Below are positions 35,698 through 44,847 of a stretch of DNA of 64,000 nucleotides, in pieces. The position numbers and the translations under genes were made by a program. The notes beneath the pieces were generated by a model. That model was not told where the DNA came from. It saw nothing but the letters and a program-made list of their open reading frames with translations, and searched no databases. Position 1 is the first letter of the stretch; each line of letters begins with the position of its first letter. The stretch spans positions 2,604,001 to 2,668,000 of the forward strand of contig OZ244822.1 of NCBI GenBank assembly GCA_965220345.1. Direction: 5' to 3'. Source of the stretch: Aldehydirespirator sp965220345. GTDB lineage: Bacteria; Actinomycetota; Acidimicrobiia; Acidimicrobiales; Aldehydirespiratoraceae.

Positions 35698-35985
35698 TCA
35701 GCGTCGCAGACCGAGATGAGCGATCAACGCCCTATACCGCTCGACATCGTTGTTCTTGACGTAGTCGAGCAGCCTCCTGCGTCGACCCACCAGCATCAGC
35801 AAACCCCGTCGGCTGTGATGATCCTTGGTGTGGATCCGCAGATGTTCGGTGAGATGGTTGATGCGGTCAGATAGCAGCGCTACTTGCACTTCGGGAGAAC
35901 CAGTGTCGTTCTCGGCGAGTTCGAAAGCTTGTGCTATTGAGGCGATGGTTTCGGCTTTGGTGGGGAGGCTGGTTGTGGTTGGCAT
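35698..35985 (-). CDS. rpsO: 30S ribosomal protein S15
   Basis: 95 residues: SIAQAFELAENDTGSPEVQVALLSDRINHLTEHLRIHTKDHHSRRGLLMLVGRRRRLLDYVKNNDVERYRALIAHLGLRR. The frame runs on to 36267, but the ATG at 35985 with GGAG six bases upstream gives the correct family length. A short stem GGGT-CCGAA-ACCC sits just before the Shine-Dalgarno and may reflect S15 autoregulation. rpsO-pnp order is conserved among bacteria. Confidence 0.97.
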   Translation of the reverse strand: MPTTTSLPTKAETIASIAQAFELAENDTGSPEVQVALLSDRINHLTEHLRIHTKDHHSRRGLLMLVGRRRRLLDYVKNNDVERYRALIAHLGLRR

Positions 35986-36446
35986 GGTTTCTCCGTCGGG
36001 TTTCGGACCCTGCTGCATGACCCGCAGTGCGAAGTCAACAGCCTGCGTGTTCACACACGTCTGGCCTCGCCACTTGACGAGACCCGTAAAGCCTAGCGCC
36101 GTGATCCGCAACTCGGTGCAAGCTTGTGCAAGCCAGGCACACCTGGACTTTTCGTCCCACCTTGGCTTGGCTTGCTTTGCCCCTTGCTCACCCTGACTTG
36201 CTGTGCAGTTCCTTGATTTGCGGTGCCTTGTCCTGCTAGCAGGTGCCAGTGCTATCACGGATTGCATGAAAATAATGTTCGTTATAATAATTTTAGGTCA
36301 TATGGGTTGCAATTGGTATGCTATGTGTGCTTTAATGAATTGCAGTCAGCTCATTGGTAGCAAACAACATGAGATATCTAGTAGCAGACTGCATGAGATG
36401 ACCGCAAGAAAACCGAACGCAAGTTCACAAAATAGAAAGGAAAATT
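35986..36446. other. Divergent region between rpsO and the protease array
   Basis: No gene is supported; the upstream extension of the rpsO frame is not conserved in S15. The right half (36261-36400) is much AT-richer than the surroundings. Confidence 0.5.
36262..36288 (+). promoter_or_regulatory. Candidate promoter for the aspartic protease array
   Basis: TTGCAT (36262-36267) and TATAAT (36283-36288) are spaced by 15 bases, pointing to the protease genes about 150 bp downstream. The -10 is perfect and the spacing is short. It lies in the AT-rich patch. Confidence 0.35.
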
Positions 36447-36833
36447 ATGGGAGCTACGTATGTAGATGTGAAGGTCACCAACCTGAGGTCGCCTGAAAAG
36501 ACCTGGGACGGCAAGTTCATGGTGGACACGGGCGCAACCGACAGTGTCATGCCCCGCAGCAAACTTGAAGCGATTGGTATCAGCCCCGAGCACCAACTCA
36601 CCTATGAGCTAGCTGACGGCAGCCAAGTTGATTGCGATGTCAGTGAGGTGCAGTTTGATTTCATGGGCGAAACGATCAGAGGCAGGGTGGCGTTCGGAAG
36701 CGATGACTCAGTGCCGCTGCTGGGATTCCTTGCCCTTGAGGATGCCAACATGGTGGTTGATCCCTTAAAGGGTCAACTCAAGAAGCGACGTGCTGGCCGA
36801 TACATGGTGGGCATTCGCCGCGTTGAGGACTAG
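36447..36833 (+). CDS. Retropepsin-like aspartic protease, array copy 1
   Basis: 128 residues of the clan AA aspartic protease family. FMVDTGATDSVMPR carries the catalytic Asp-Thr-Gly, and PLLGFLALE is the second conserved motif. One DTG per chain means the active form should be a dimer, as in retroviral proteases. No signal peptide or membrane segment, so it is probably cytoplasmic. GAAAGGAAAATT precedes the ATG. The first of four tandem paralogues; it is the most divergent, with a Lys/Arg-rich tail. Substrate unknown. Confidence 0.85.
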   Translation: MGATYVDVKVTNLRSPEKTWDGKFMVDTGATDSVMPRSKLEAIGISPEHQLTYELADGSQVDCDVSEVQFDFMGETIRGRVAFGSDDSVPLLGFLALEDANMVVDPLKGQLKKRRAGRYMVGIRRVED

Positions 36834-36910
36834 CCCTCTGCACAGCTGACGGCAACAGCAGCGCCTTTTGCATCAAGGCAGGACAAAGCAACAAGAAAGG
36901 AACAACGACA

Positions 36911-37300
36911 ATGGGTACAACATATGTGACTGTGACGGTCACGAACCCTGCCGACCCAAAGCGGTCATGGGAGGGCGAATTCCTTGTGGACACCGGTTCT
37001 CACGACACTATGGTTCCCCGTAGTCATCTTGAAGCCATCGGCGTTAAACCCGCAAGCAACCGAGCATACGAGCTTGGCGACGGTGCCCTAGTTAACTTTG
37101 ATGTCGGCGGCGCAAAGCTCGAATTTCTGGGCAGGAGCACACACACAGATGTGATCTTCGGTTCGGATCAAGCAGAGCCGCTGCTAGGCGTGATCGCCCT
37201 ACAAGCCATCGGTGCCGAGATAGATCTGCGCAATGAGCAACTTGTGCTCAAGCCTGTGCTGCCTTTCCCCACCTTGCGGTTGCCCCGCCAGCGCAGCTAA
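36911..37300 (+). CDS. Retropepsin-like aspartic protease, array copy 2
   Basis: 129 residues starting TTYVTVTVTNPADPKRSWEGEFLVDTGSHDTMVPR; the active-site triplet is DTG-Ser, as in pepsins. YELGDGALVNFDVGGAKLEFLG and PLLGVIALQAIGAEIDLRNEQL follow. AAGAAAGGAACAACGAC lies before the ATG. The linker to copy 1 (77 bp) shows a GACGGCAACAGCAGCG stretch repeated in diverged form before copy 3, so the array grew by duplication of gene plus linker. Confidence 0.85.
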   Translation: MGTTYVTVTVTNPADPKRSWEGEFLVDTGSHDTMVPRSHLEAIGVKPASNRAYELGDGALVNFDVGGAKLEFLGRSTHTDVIFGSDQAEPLLGVIALQAIGAEIDLRNEQLVLKPVLPFPTLRLPRQRS

Positions 37301-37340
37301 TGGCAATAGCAGCGGCTATTGCATCAAGCAAGGAATCACA

Positions 37341-37766
37341 ATGGGTGCAACGTATGTGACTGTGACGGTCACGAACCCCGCAGACCGCAGCCGGGGCTGG
37401 ACAGGCGAGTTCTTGGTGGACACTGGTTGTTCCCACAGCGTCGTGCCCCGCAAACACTTGGAAGCCATTGGGGTGAAACCTGTCCGACAACGGGACTACG
37501 AATTGGCCGACGGCAGCGTCAAAGCTTTCGATGTCGCCCCGGCAGTACTGGAATTCATGGGTATTCCCACCACAGGCTCGATCATTTTCGGAGACAGCGA
37601 GGCAGAGCCGCTGCTGGGGTTCATCGCCTTGGAGGACGCAGAAATGGAAGTCGACCCGCTCGGGGAGAGCCTCAAGCCGAGAACTAAAACCTGGCTGAAA
37701 GCTGGCCTGGGCCACTTCATCCAAAGACAGCCCAGGGCAACAAAGGAAGAGACCGAGCGTGGGTGA
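37341..37766 (+). CDS. Retropepsin-like aspartic protease, array copy 3
   Basis: 141 residues. The ATG at 37341 after AAGGAATCACA is the counterpart of the other starts; the frame is open further upstream. FLVDTGCSHSVVPR has Cys after DTG, unlike the other copies, which could make it redox-sensitive. YELADGSVKAFDVAPAVLEFMG and PLLGFIALEDAEMEVDPLGESL follow. The tail is longer (KTWLKAGLGHFIQRQPRATKEE). Its end overlaps the start of copy 4 by 8 bases. Confidence 0.85.
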   Translation: MGATYVTVTVTNPADRSRGWTGEFLVDTGCSHSVVPRKHLEAIGVKPVRQRDYELADGSVKAFDVAPAVLEFMGIPTTGSIIFGDSEAEPLLGFIALEDAEMEVDPLGESLKPRTKTWLKAGLGHFIQRQPRATKEETERG

Positions 37767-38157
37767 AACATATGCGACTGTGACGGTCAAGAATATGTCA
37801 GATCGCAGCCGGAGTTGGACAGGCGAGTTCCTTGTGGACACCGGTGCCCATGAGACGTTCGTGCCGCGCTGTCACCTCGAGGCCATCGGCATTGAACCTG
37901 AAGGAATCGAGATATACGAACTCGCTGACGGCAGCACCGTGCAATTCGACGTGGGAGGGGCCGTCATCGAGGCGCTGGGGCGCTTCGGCCCTCTCGCTAT
38001 GGTATTCGGAGACGACCACGCCGAGCCGCTGCTAGGAGTGATCGCCCTGCAAACGCTCGGTGCCGAGGTGGATCTGCGCAACGAGTGCCTGAGACTGCTT
38101 CCAGCGAAGCGCGCCGTCACACCGCGACGCGTCCGCAGACGAGAACGCGGCGGCTAG
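37759..38157 (+). CDS. Retropepsin-like aspartic protease, array copy 4
   Basis: 132 residues from a GTG at 37759 that overlaps the end of copy 3, with GGAAGAG upstream. FLVDTGAHETFVPR, IYELADGSTVQFDVGGAVIEALG and PLLGVIALQTLGAEVDLRNECL match copy 2 closely. A basic tail (RVRRRERGG) ends it. Its TAG stop and the TAG stop of the convergent helicase gene share the four bases CTAG (38154-38157). Confidence 0.85.
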   Translation: MGETYATVTVKNMSDRSRSWTGEFLVDTGAHETFVPRCHLEAIGIEPEGIEIYELADGSTVQFDVGGAVIEALGRFGPLAMVFGDDHAEPLLGVIALQTLGAEVDLRNECLRLLPAKRAVTPRRVRRRERGG

Positions 38158-41100
38158 AACCCGTCTGCCATTTCTACGGCTCTAAGAAGTTCATCAAGCA
38201 GCGGGCTTCCCCAAGTAAGCAGCGCCACGTCGTCATAATCGGTGCATAACTTGGGGTCGAAGGCAACCGCAACAGATTTTCTCGCCTTGATACCGTTGTC
38301 TTGGGTATTTTGGGTCAGGTACCACACGTTATGACGCTGAGGGTCTGGTTTCAGTAGATCAGCAACGACTGGAAGCGACAGCAGCTTGTCACGCAGCCCA
38401 TCAAGGGTCATGTAAGGGGCGAGTTCATTAGCCGGTTCTGGCACGGCATCAAGGTCGTCTAGCGATATCGGTGCATCTTCGGCGATTTGGATCGACTCGT
38501 TGATCTGCTCTAATGCCTTCTCGGAACCGATTTTGCCCATTGCCGCGTCTTTTAGTGTGTGTTCCATAGCCGCAAGCACAGGAGCACTAGTTCCCAGCAC
38601 ATTCTCGAAGCTGTCGAAACGCTCACACAGACGCTGATAGATATCCACTTCGACCGTGCCGCTGTAATACAGGTTGTGAACCGTAATCCGCTCCATGCCA
38701 CCGATGCGATCAAGGCGCCCGATCCGTTGCTCAACTCGGGTGAAGTTCCACGGCAGGTCAAAGTTCACCATCACGTCACAAGTTTGCAGGTTGAGCCCTT
38801 CTGACATTGAGTCAGTGCCGATCAAGATCTGGATTTCGCCGCAACGAAACTGCGACTTGATGTGTTCTTTGCCAACCCCTCTCCAGCAACAAAGCGTGTT
38901 GTCCCATATCTCGCCTGCGCCTCCGTAGTAGCAGGCCAGACCGTTTCGATAAGTGCCGCGCAGGCGATCACGTATGTAGTGAAGCGTGTCGCTGTATTGA
39001 GTGAAAATCACCACGCTGCGATGCCCTTGAGTGAAACTGCGAGAGAGGATTTTTGCCAGCCTCTGCATTTTCGGTTCGTCGCGAGGCAGCGCATCAAGCT
39101 CAGCGACGAAACTGTCGATTTCGTCGAGTTCGGCCTTTAGGCCACCGATGTCGTTGAGTATTAACTGAACATCGTTGTCAGTTTCGCTGCTATCCGCATC
39201 AGCCACAAACAGCGAGTCGTCTAAATCGTCTAGCCCGTCCATCCAGAGTGCATCTTCTGTGGCGTTACGGTCGTCGTCATCTAGCAGACTCGCTGCCGGG
39301 CTTTCGTTAATAAGCGCCTGGCGGCGACGCTTGAGCGAGCAGTTGATGGCATGAAAACTGGAAGTAAGCCTGCGACGGTAGACCGTCATAATGAAACCCA
39401 TACCCCGAGCCCGCTCATCGCGGCTAGCAGAATATGCCTCATAACGAGCACGTATATAACTGTCAATGCGTTCATACAGAGTTGTGGCTTCGCCGAGGTC
39501 ACCGAAGTGATCCAGTATCTTGCGCTGAGGGATGACGGTGCCTGATGCGAGCCTGCCTTCAGCAACATAGGAGCGCAATGTGATGCGGGTGGTGCGAAAC
39601 ACGCGGTCACGCACTGGTGTGCAAGCTCGTAGCCACTCATCCCAGGCTGACCGCTCGGACTTCTTAATGTCTTGAGGTCCACGCAGGCCATTGTCAGCAA
39701 AGTTACGGATGCGATGCTGCGCAACCGCGCCCACGCTCTCTAACGCCGCCGAAGTGCGTTTGTCTGAAGGATCGCCAGCTTCAGACAGATGCGACTTGAC
39801 CATCGAACGCAGAAAATCCCAGTCTCGGTCGTTGAACGGCTCGCTGAGCTGCTGAAAATAGCGTGCCATCGCTTGATCGTTGCTCGCCCAGTGTTCGGGC
39901 AGGCCAACGATTTGCAGCAGATCCCATAGTTCGCGGGGATGCATCTGCATTGGTGTTGCCGAAGCCAGCAGCAGCGCTTTGAACTTGTCCTGCTTGTTCA
40001 AGTCGCGCAGCATGACGAGCATCTGGTTTGGGTTGCTGTCAGGCTTCAGGCCGCTGCGGCGAGCATGATGAGCTTCGTCTACGACTATGAGATCCCAGTT
40101 CGGCGCGTTTAGCAGCCTCTGGCGATGAGTTCGGCGGCGTGCCAAATGCGACGAAGCCAACAGCTGCGGCTCTGCCGCCCATGGATTGCTGCCGGATTTG
40201 ATCGGGTGACGGCGAGACGGATCACTGAACACCAGGTTGGTGCCGTCAAGACGGGGCACGTCAAGACAGAACTTCTCTTGGAGTTCTTGTTGCCATTGGA
40301 TCAACAAAGATGCTGGAACCAGGATGAGCGCACGGTTTGCCCGACCCGACAACAGCAGCTCCCGCAGTATCAGGCCCACCTCAATGGTCTTGCCGAGGCC
40401 TACTTGATCTGCCAGCAGATAAGACCGCGGCCAAGTATCAAGCACACGACGGGCGATAGCCAACTGATGCGGCCATGGCTCCACCACCGCTGATACGAGC
40501 CCTACACCTGTGCCCGTGGCTGGCGCGCCACGGATCTCTGCTACGACTTTGCGGTCGGTTTCGCTGAGTGCTTCGGGGTCTGTGCATTCAGTGCTTACCT
40601 GCTCGGGGGTTGCCTGCTCGGGGGTTGCCTGCTCGGCGGGATCAACTGCAGGTGGCTCATAATCATCAGGCACTATGTCTATTAGCTTGCTTTTGAAGGC
40701 TTCAGGCAGTTCGATTATGCGCCAGCCTGGCCCAGCATTACCGTTCCAGAGCCGCTCGAAATGTTGCGCTTCGGGTTTGCCGTAATCAGACCACGATTCA
40801 GCCTTCCAAGACATGTAAACCTTGAACTGCTCAAAGTTGCGTGACCAGCCTTGTAACGATTCGTTGATGCTGCCGCTGAAAGTCAGCATGTCACCGGCAT
40901 CGTCATACAAGATCCCGGATTTGGCATGAAAGTAACGTCCATCGTTGTCGGGATGATCGCTTGCCAACGGCACGCCTATGGGGCTGCAAGGCACACCAAC
41001 ACGTATTTCTAAGCGACCTTGGCGCACGAGCCAGGCAATGATCTGCAAACGCTGATGAGCCATATCGTCTGCAATCAGAGCGGATGCATTAAGGCGTTGC

Positions 41101-41402
41101 GCTAGCACCAAATCAAGCTCTGCGCTGCCTTGCAAAGCTTCGCAGTCGGTGTCGCTGAGTCGCGCTCCGACAATCATGCGCATCATGCCGCCACCGTTAA
41201 CGAATCGTGCCAGCCCAGCAGCAGCGCTCACAAACGCAGAAGATGCGAAATAACCGGCGATGCGGTCATAACGGATCGCCCGGCTCAGAGCTGGCACGTA
41301 AAAATCGTTGAGCAGATTGTCGCTATCAGAAGAGTAACGAAGCCGAAGCCGCAAACCCCGCAAACCGTTCAACGATGCTGCAGCGCTGCTGGCATCCGAC
41401 AC
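38154..41402 (-). CDS. PLD-domain SNF2-type helicase of the defence module
   Basis: 1082 residues, GTG start. The N-terminal 230 residues look like a phospholipase D-type nuclease (YFHAKSGILYDDAGDMLTFSGSINES, the HxK...GSxN pattern, one half-site). The SNF2/RapA-like helicase follows: Walker A ADQVGLGKTIEVGLIL, VVDEAHHARR, LLLASATPMQ, and in the second lobe VVIFTQYSDTLHYI, GTDSMSEGLNLQTCDVMVNFDLPWNFTRVEQRIGRLDRIG. Proteins with this layout sit beside DUF1156 methylases and DUF499 ATPases in defence islands. It is the last gene of the operon, 39 bp after the methylase. DNA translocation or cleavage is inferred. Confidence 0.88.
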   Translation of the reverse strand: MSDASSAAASLNGLRGLRLRLRYSSDSDNLLNDFYVPALSRAIRYDRIAGYFASSAFVSAAAGLARFVNGGGMMRMIVGARLSDTDCEALQGSAELDLVLAQRLNASALIADDMAHQRLQIIAWLVRQGRLEIRVGVPCSPIGVPLASDHPDNDGRYFHAKSGILYDDAGDMLTFSGSINESLQGWSRNFEQFKVYMSWKAESWSDYGKPEAQHFERLWNGNAGPGWRIIELPEAFKSKLIDIVPDDYEPPAVDPAEQATPEQATPEQVSTECTDPEALSETDRKVVAEIRGAPATGTGVGLVSAVVEPWPHQLAIARRVLDTWPRSYLLADQVGLGKTIEVGLILRELLLSGRANRALILVPASLLIQWQQELQEKFCLDVPRLDGTNLVFSDPSRRHPIKSGSNPWAAEPQLLASSHLARRRTHRQRLLNAPNWDLIVVDEAHHARRSGLKPDSNPNQMLVMLRDLNKQDKFKALLLASATPMQMHPRELWDLLQIVGLPEHWASNDQAMARYFQQLSEPFNDRDWDFLRSMVKSHLSEAGDPSDKRTSAALESVGAVAQHRIRNFADNGLRGPQDIKKSERSAWDEWLRACTPVRDRVFRTTRITLRSYVAEGRLASGTVIPQRKILDHFGDLGEATTLYERIDSYIRARYEAYSASRDERARGMGFIMTVYRRRLTSSFHAINCSLKRRRQALINESPAASLLDDDDRNATEDALWMDGLDDLDDSLFVADADSSETDNDVQLILNDIGGLKAELDEIDSFVAELDALPRDEPKMQRLAKILSRSFTQGHRSVVIFTQYSDTLHYIRDRLRGTYRNGLACYYGGAGEIWDNTLCCWRGVGKEHIKSQFRCGEIQILIGTDSMSEGLNLQTCDVMVNFDLPWNFTRVEQRIGRLDRIGGMERITVHNLYYSGTVEVDIYQRLCERFDSFENVLGTSAPVLAAMEHTLKDAAMGKIGSEKALEQINESIQIAEDAPISLDDLDAVPEPANELAPYMTLDGLRDKLLSLPVVADLLKPDPQRHNVWYLTQNTQDNGIKARKSVAVAFDPKLCTDYDDVALLTWGSPLLDELLRAVEMADGF

Positions 41403-41441
41403 TGCTAACGACCTGTTTGCGTCGTTGTCTGATCTACCGGC

Positions 41442-44402
41442 TTACAAAGATGCATCGTCTGCGAGATCGTCAAGACTTTGTTGCTTTGTAGGGATCGGAG
41501 TTGCTGCGGGAAGGCTAATGCCAGCAAAATGCGTAGAGATCAACGAATGCACCATCTCAGCTTCAGCCACATTCCATGAACCATCAGGCTTGCGTGTGTT
41601 GGGCAAAGCTCTCGCGAAAGCACCGAGACAGCGTTTGAAGTCAGTGTCGTTGCGTAAACCGCGTTCATCGAGCCAGGCTTTGGCGGTGCCGAGACCATCG
41701 GAAGCAGCCACATACATCGCCGTATGCACCGCGTCGATCTGGCGGGTGAAGCTGCTCGCAGCCCGGTCCACGCCTCCGCTACCACGGCGACGCTCATCTG
41801 GGGTGCATAAAGTGACCTTGCCAGCAGATGCCGAAACGATCCGCTGTTTTTGCAGGTCGCCAACATCTAAGCCACCGGTCGCGTATGCGAGACGGCGAGC
41901 ATCATCAAAAGGAAAGACTCTCGCCCCGAAAACTTCCCAGGCCAGGATCGTGAAATCGGTTATCGGATCAAAACCGGCTTGAGATCCGACCAGACGGGAC
42001 AGCATCAGGCGGGTCACTTCAGAGCGGGCAATGTTAAGCGCTTCCTCAGGCCGCAAAAGCCGCGAACGCCCGTCCTCGCCAGCTTCATTAGCGTGAACCG
42101 GCCAACCACGCGACAGCACCGACAAAGCCGGGCCATACGTAGCGAGCATCAAATCAACACCACTCAGGCCGCTGGCTTGAGCTGAACGCAAAGACGCTGC
42201 TACAGCGTCACGCAACTCGGGTTCAATATCGCTGAGATAACGCACGGCAGTATCAGCGCTGCGTGCCGGTCGTTTGCGACAGACCAGAAAGATCGTTGAG
42301 TTGGCTGAGTTCTGTCGGGCTTGATGCAACGAACTCTGCGACTCGGTATGCACCGGCCATGACGTTTCGATACTGAAACCAGCTTCTAGCAGCGCCGTGC
42401 CGAGCGCATCCCAAGCATCAGCAGCTTTATGAGTGAACATCACGCACATCACCCCGTCTTTTCGCAGCACTCGACGACACTCCGCGAAGATCGCCGACAT
42501 TTTCAAGGTGTAATCATCGTGAGCCATCTCATTAGCGCGATGACCAAGAGCCGCGAAACGGGACTTGTTTTTGACTGCTTCGTCGGCTTTGTTGGTGAGC
42601 GGTGATGTGAACCCGTCCGGCAGCACCTGACCGAGAGTGCGCTTATGCCAAACATAAAAATAATCTGATAGTTCCGCATACTGCACATTGTCGTAATAAG
42701 GCGGATCAATACACACCAGCGTGCGTGACTCATCGGCTACATCTGCGAGGTTGGCAGCATTAGCGTTGCTGATAATCACCTCAGCACGGGAAACAGCAGG
42801 CAAACCGCCAAGATCAGCCGACTGCTGAGACCCAGAATCAATAAGACTGGCTATGCCCTTGTAAGCGTCAAGCATCTGCGAAAGACACCACGGATAAAGC
42901 TCACGCCCACCCTCAAACTCACCAAAAGTATTCTTAAACGGAAAAGCGTGAATACCGAACGCTTGGGCGATTTTCTGACGGCTTACATCCCATCCAACCT
43001 GACGGGAGTTGTAGCCAACGGCTTTGGCGTTGATCATGGCTAGCAGTGTCAACACAGCATCTGCGCGTGCGGGATCTCCCGCATACGCCTCACGTATTTC
43101 GGGTATCAGCTTGCGGTATTCCTCTACGAAACAGCCATGCACCAACAGTTGCCGTGGTGTGAACATGTCACGCCAATATTCGACACCGTAGTTGTGGGGC
43201 TCTTTAGTCTTGTCTCCGACTGGCACAGGTTCATCAGGCACTATGTTGTTGGCTTGCCACTCGGGCAATAACCGCTGCAACTCCATCTCGGCCGCAGCAA
43301 TGCCTTGCAAGTCTGTGTCGGTCGGCGCGCGAAAACTGCGTTTTTTGCCGACCCGCACCGCTACTGCGTAAAGCAGATCACCCATGCGGCCAGCCTGAGC
43401 CTCGGCACGTATGTAGTCACCGTCGATTACTTGACCATCCCAAGGCGACACTGCTTTGCCTCGAGTCCAAGTGGCTGCCGCTTTCGGGTCGTAATCCCTG
43501 ATTTCGCTCTTGCCATCAAGAATCTCGATTGCAGGTTCTTGTAAATCAGTGCCGTTGCGTTGCGTCACCAGCCGCACTGCCACCGGCTTGTCACCACGTC
43601 GCAGCGACCAGTCCCCCGCCAAAGGAACTGTTTTGCCTGTCCGAGGACAAGCCACCGTCCGCGCATAGATGAAAGTCGCTACATCCCCATCTGCGCCAGA
43701 GGGAAAGAATCCTGTCAACCGAGCAACCAAGCGACCACAAATCAGGTCGCCCCACTTCTTCAGGTCAGGCAGCAACCCAATCTGATATGTAGTCGGAATA
43801 CGCACTCCAGCTTGCAGAACGGCTGATGCCACTGGATTCAGTTCGTTTGCCAGCGTTGGCAGACCGTATCGCAGTGCTTCAAACGGGATCGACCCACCAC
43901 CAGCGGTCGGGTCAATCATTGACGGGACCTCGCCCCATACAGAACTCAGCACCTGATGCAAACGTGATAGGTCTTCTGGAGTCGGGCTGTTCTTGAAGGC
44001 TTGCGGGTAGCCGTAGGCGTTTCCTTTCGTGGTCGTGCCCTTCGCTACTGCTTCGTCGATCATTTTGCGGGCTTGAATCGGGTCGCCAAGGATCCCGCAG
44101 AGCTTCAAGAACCATTTGCGGTAGGCATCCTCGGACTGCAGCTCGGGGTGCTCACTAAAGCGCTGCGCCAGATCAGGTGACCAAGCGGGCATCAAACTGC
44201 CAAGCACTGCCGCCGCGCTAGCCACCAAAGGGCGCCGAGCCCACCAGACATGCAAGAAGTACAAAGGCGGAAGCGCGCTGGCGGCAGCTCGTTCTCGAAC
44301 TGACTCTATTCCCAAAGCCTTAACAGGCAGCCAGTCTTCTATCAGCACTCTCGGCTGGATGCCGCTGCGTTCGCCAAGCTCGGCTGGGGCTGACTCAGTC
44401 AT
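41442..44402 (-). CDS. DUF1156 DNA methylase of the defence module
   Basis: 986 residues, COG1743-like adenine-specific methylase. The DUF1156 start is IEDWLPVKALGIESVRERAAASALPPLYFLHVWWARRPLVASAAAV. SAM motif I is IDPTAGGGSIPFEALRYGL; the catalytic DPPYYDN stands in VCIDPPYYDNVQYAELSDYFYVWHKR. MTHFAGISLP-type Glu/Asp tail ends it. It overlaps the preceding small gene by 8 bases. In this kind of module it probably marks host DNA; the modified base is presumed N6-adenine from DPPY. Confidence 0.9.
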   Translation of the reverse strand: MTESAPAELGERSGIQPRVLIEDWLPVKALGIESVRERAAASALPPLYFLHVWWARRPLVASAAAVLGSLMPAWSPDLAQRFSEHPELQSEDAYRKWFLKLCGILGDPIQARKMIDEAVAKGTTTKGNAYGYPQAFKNSPTPEDLSRLHQVLSSVWGEVPSMIDPTAGGGSIPFEALRYGLPTLANELNPVASAVLQAGVRIPTTYQIGLLPDLKKWGDLICGRLVARLTGFFPSGADGDVATFIYARTVACPRTGKTVPLAGDWSLRRGDKPVAVRLVTQRNGTDLQEPAIEILDGKSEIRDYDPKAAATWTRGKAVSPWDGQVIDGDYIRAEAQAGRMGDLLYAVAVRVGKKRSFRAPTDTDLQGIAAAEMELQRLLPEWQANNIVPDEPVPVGDKTKEPHNYGVEYWRDMFTPRQLLVHGCFVEEYRKLIPEIREAYAGDPARADAVLTLLAMINAKAVGYNSRQVGWDVSRQKIAQAFGIHAFPFKNTFGEFEGGRELYPWCLSQMLDAYKGIASLIDSGSQQSADLGGLPAVSRAEVIISNANAANLADVADESRTLVCIDPPYYDNVQYAELSDYFYVWHKRTLGQVLPDGFTSPLTNKADEAVKNKSRFAALGHRANEMAHDDYTLKMSAIFAECRRVLRKDGVMCVMFTHKAADAWDALGTALLEAGFSIETSWPVHTESQSSLHQARQNSANSTIFLVCRKRPARSADTAVRYLSDIEPELRDAVAASLRSAQASGLSGVDLMLATYGPALSVLSRGWPVHANEAGEDGRSRLLRPEEALNIARSEVTRLMLSRLVGSQAGFDPITDFTILAWEVFGARVFPFDDARRLAYATGGLDVGDLQKQRIVSASAGKVTLCTPDERRRGSGGVDRAASSFTRQIDAVHTAMYVAASDGLGTAKAWLDERGLRNDTDFKRCLGAFARALPNTRKPDGSWNVAEAEMVHSLISTHFAGISLPAATPIPTKQQSLDDLADDASL

Positions 44403-44847
44403 CGGCTAGCAGCACTCGCAGCGCCTTCAGTGCCCTGTTTCCGGCGCTGCCACGAACCTGGGCGTACCAGTAGAGGCATTCCTCGGCGCCTAGCGACTCA
44501 ATGCCTGCCAGCACCGCAGCACGCCGTTGCGAGCAGCGCATCGGCGACACAGCGAGAGTCGTCAAAGCGAGCCGAACCCCTGGTGTCTGCGTGAGATTAA
44601 ACGGCTTTTTTCTGTTTGCGTTGAGGGTCTCAGGAGAGTAACCATCGGCAGTTATTGCGGTGGCTACCGACCGCTGTAACACCCCGGCGTGCTGTGGTGA
44701 CACTGTGCAGGCTGACTCAACACCGATCTGCGATTCCTCAAATAGTGAGAAACCCCAAGCTGCGTGCTCACCGGCGATTAGTCGAAGCACGAAACGCCTC
44801 TGTGCATGACTAGGAACCGGCACGCTCGTGCTCTGCCTCGGCTGCAT
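44395..44847 (-). CDS. Small accessory protein of the defence module
   Basis: About 150 residues from the ATG at 44847; an ATG at 44871 in frame is possible. RRFVLRLIAGEHAAWGFSLFEES and NRKKPFNLTQTPGVRLALTTLAVSPM have no motif I can assign. Its place between the DUF499 and DUF1156 genes matches the small accessory genes (such as DUF3780) known from related modules, but I cannot confirm the family. It overlaps both neighbours (38 and 8 bases), so all are translated together. Confidence 0.65.
   Translation of the reverse strand: MQPRQSTSVPVPSHAQRRFVLRLIAGEHAAWGFSLFEESQIGVESACTVSPQHAGVLQRSVATAITADGYSPETLNANRKKPFNLTQTPGVRLALTTLAVSPMRCSQRRAAVLAGIESLGAEECLYWYAQVRGSAGNRALKALRVLLADD

Noticed and set aside
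35986..36267. N-terminal extension of the rpsO frame
   Set aside because: S15 family length and a Shine-Dalgarno sequence place the start at 35985.
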